From: Candidatus Hydrogenosomobacter endosymbioticus
GTDB lineage: Bacteria; Pseudomonadota; Alphaproteobacteria; Holosporales; GW7
NCBI RefSeq assembly: GCF_021654655.1
Contig: NZ_AP025225.1
Span: forward strand, 186,001 to 250,000
Direction of reading: 5' to 3'
DNA length: 64,000 nt
Shown piece after piece: positions 63,677-64,000 of the stretch (within the stretch, counting starts at the first letter, position 1; each line of letters starts with the position of its first letter). The notes under the pieces were generated by a model that saw only the letters and a list, made by a program, of their open reading frames with translations, ran no database searches and had not been told where the DNA came from. The translations under genes were made by a program, and so were the position numbers.

Positions 63677-64000
63677 ATGATCGAGATTAAGCCAAGGAAG
63701 CAAATTTTTACTATAGCAATAGTTGGCCGTCCTAATGTTGGAAAGTCTACGATGTTCAACAGACTTATTGGAAAGCGAATCGCTATAACTTCCGATTATT
63801 CAGGAGTAACCATTGACTACATCTCGAGAGAAACAAAAATCAATGGAAAAGATTCTATAATATTCGATACCCCAGGCATAGTTGAAACTGACCCAAGATA
63901 TGATAAAATATTGCAAACTATCGACTCTATACTTTCAAAGAGCAATGTCGCTATTCTTGTGATCGATGGGAAAATAGGGCTTACAGAAGGCGATAGATAT
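63677..64000 (+). CDS. der: ribosome-associated GTPase Der, 5' part
   Basis: The frame from ATG 63677 runs off the window end, giving the first 108 residues. The first of two expected G domains is visible: G1 GRPNVGKST, G3 DTPGIV, and the switch I region SGVTIDY, which has Ile-Asp-Tyr where most Der proteins have Arg-Asp-Arg. Der helps assemble the 50S ribosomal subunit. The second G domain and KH-like domain lie outside. Confidence 0.93.
   Translation, partial: MIEIKPRKQIFTIAIVGRPNVGKSTMFNRLIGKRIAITSDYSGVTIDYISRETKINGKDSIIFDTPGIVETDPRYDKILQTIDSILSKSNVAILVIDGKIGLTEGDRY

Overview
The window looks like a chromosomal segment of an AT-rich, host-associated alphaproteobacterium, most plausibly a member of the Holosporales or a similar intracellular lineage. 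The support is a DksA with the one-cysteine alphaproteobacterial finger, an FtsZ ending in the alphaproteobacterial IPAFLR tail, a DUF721/DciA-type protein, a short HRDC-less RNase D, an alphaproteobacterial-style HisS (ISGFPEFLP), scattered rather than clustered housekeeping operons, and many orphan secreted proteins. The lineage is inferred; no rRNA gene is present. An oxygen-sensitive class III ribonucleotide reductase (nrdD) suggests life at low oxygen, for example in an anaerobic protist; that is speculation.

Layout. 0-5.3 kb: partial unknown gene, D,D-carboxypeptidase, dksA, ftsA-ftsZ. 5.4-10 kb: rnpB, rnhA, ruvA, ruvB, hisS. 10-14 kb: secreted protein, mlaA-mlaC, pssA, tRNA-Asp, and a tandem pair of small secreted cysteine-rich proteins. 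14-23.5 kb: dciA-like gene, ion transporter, tsf-pyrH, nrdD, comEC, tRNA-Lys, nusB. 23.8-31.9 kb: sulfatase-like membrane enzyme, recF, rnd, two secreted unknowns, perM-like gene, dapB. 32-46 kb: DsbA-like protein, glyQ-glyS, a secreted protein with an 81-bp tandem repeat, cpoB-like gene, tRNA-Gln, lolC/E-like gene, a 53-aa secreted peptide, a lysine-rich secreted protein, family-4 UDG, murE. 52-64 kb: murA, IHF-like gene, mlaF, glmS, acpP-fabF, a gene-free 1.1 kb, a secreted coiled-coil protein, tmk, rlpA, start of der.

The most unusual part is 46.3-51.7 kb. It holds two divergently oriented two-gene units (A-B leftward, A2-B2 rightward) arranged as a large inverted repeat. The first half of gene A and the last third of gene B are nearly identical between units (arms of 499/498 and 395/395 nt), while everything between, A's C-terminal half through B's N-terminal half, is different. 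Truncated A fragments lie directly downstream of each B gene. The two A genes differ by one A in a run just after a shared ATG (A5 versus A4), which keeps one frame open and closes the other. Both B start codons touch a hairpin. This resembles a recombining, possibly phase-variable cassette system for secreted Q/N-rich coiled-coil proteins, and I do not recognise it as a known family.

Functional themes: envelope growth and division (ftsA, ftsZ, murA, murE, glmS, dapB, D,D-carboxypeptidase, rlpA) implies a real peptidoglycan with meso-DAP; lipid asymmetry (mlaA, mlaC, mlaF), phospholipid and fatty acid synthesis (pssA, acpP, fabF), and recombination or DNA uptake (ruvAB, recF, comEC), which could supply the machinery that reshuffles the A/B locus.
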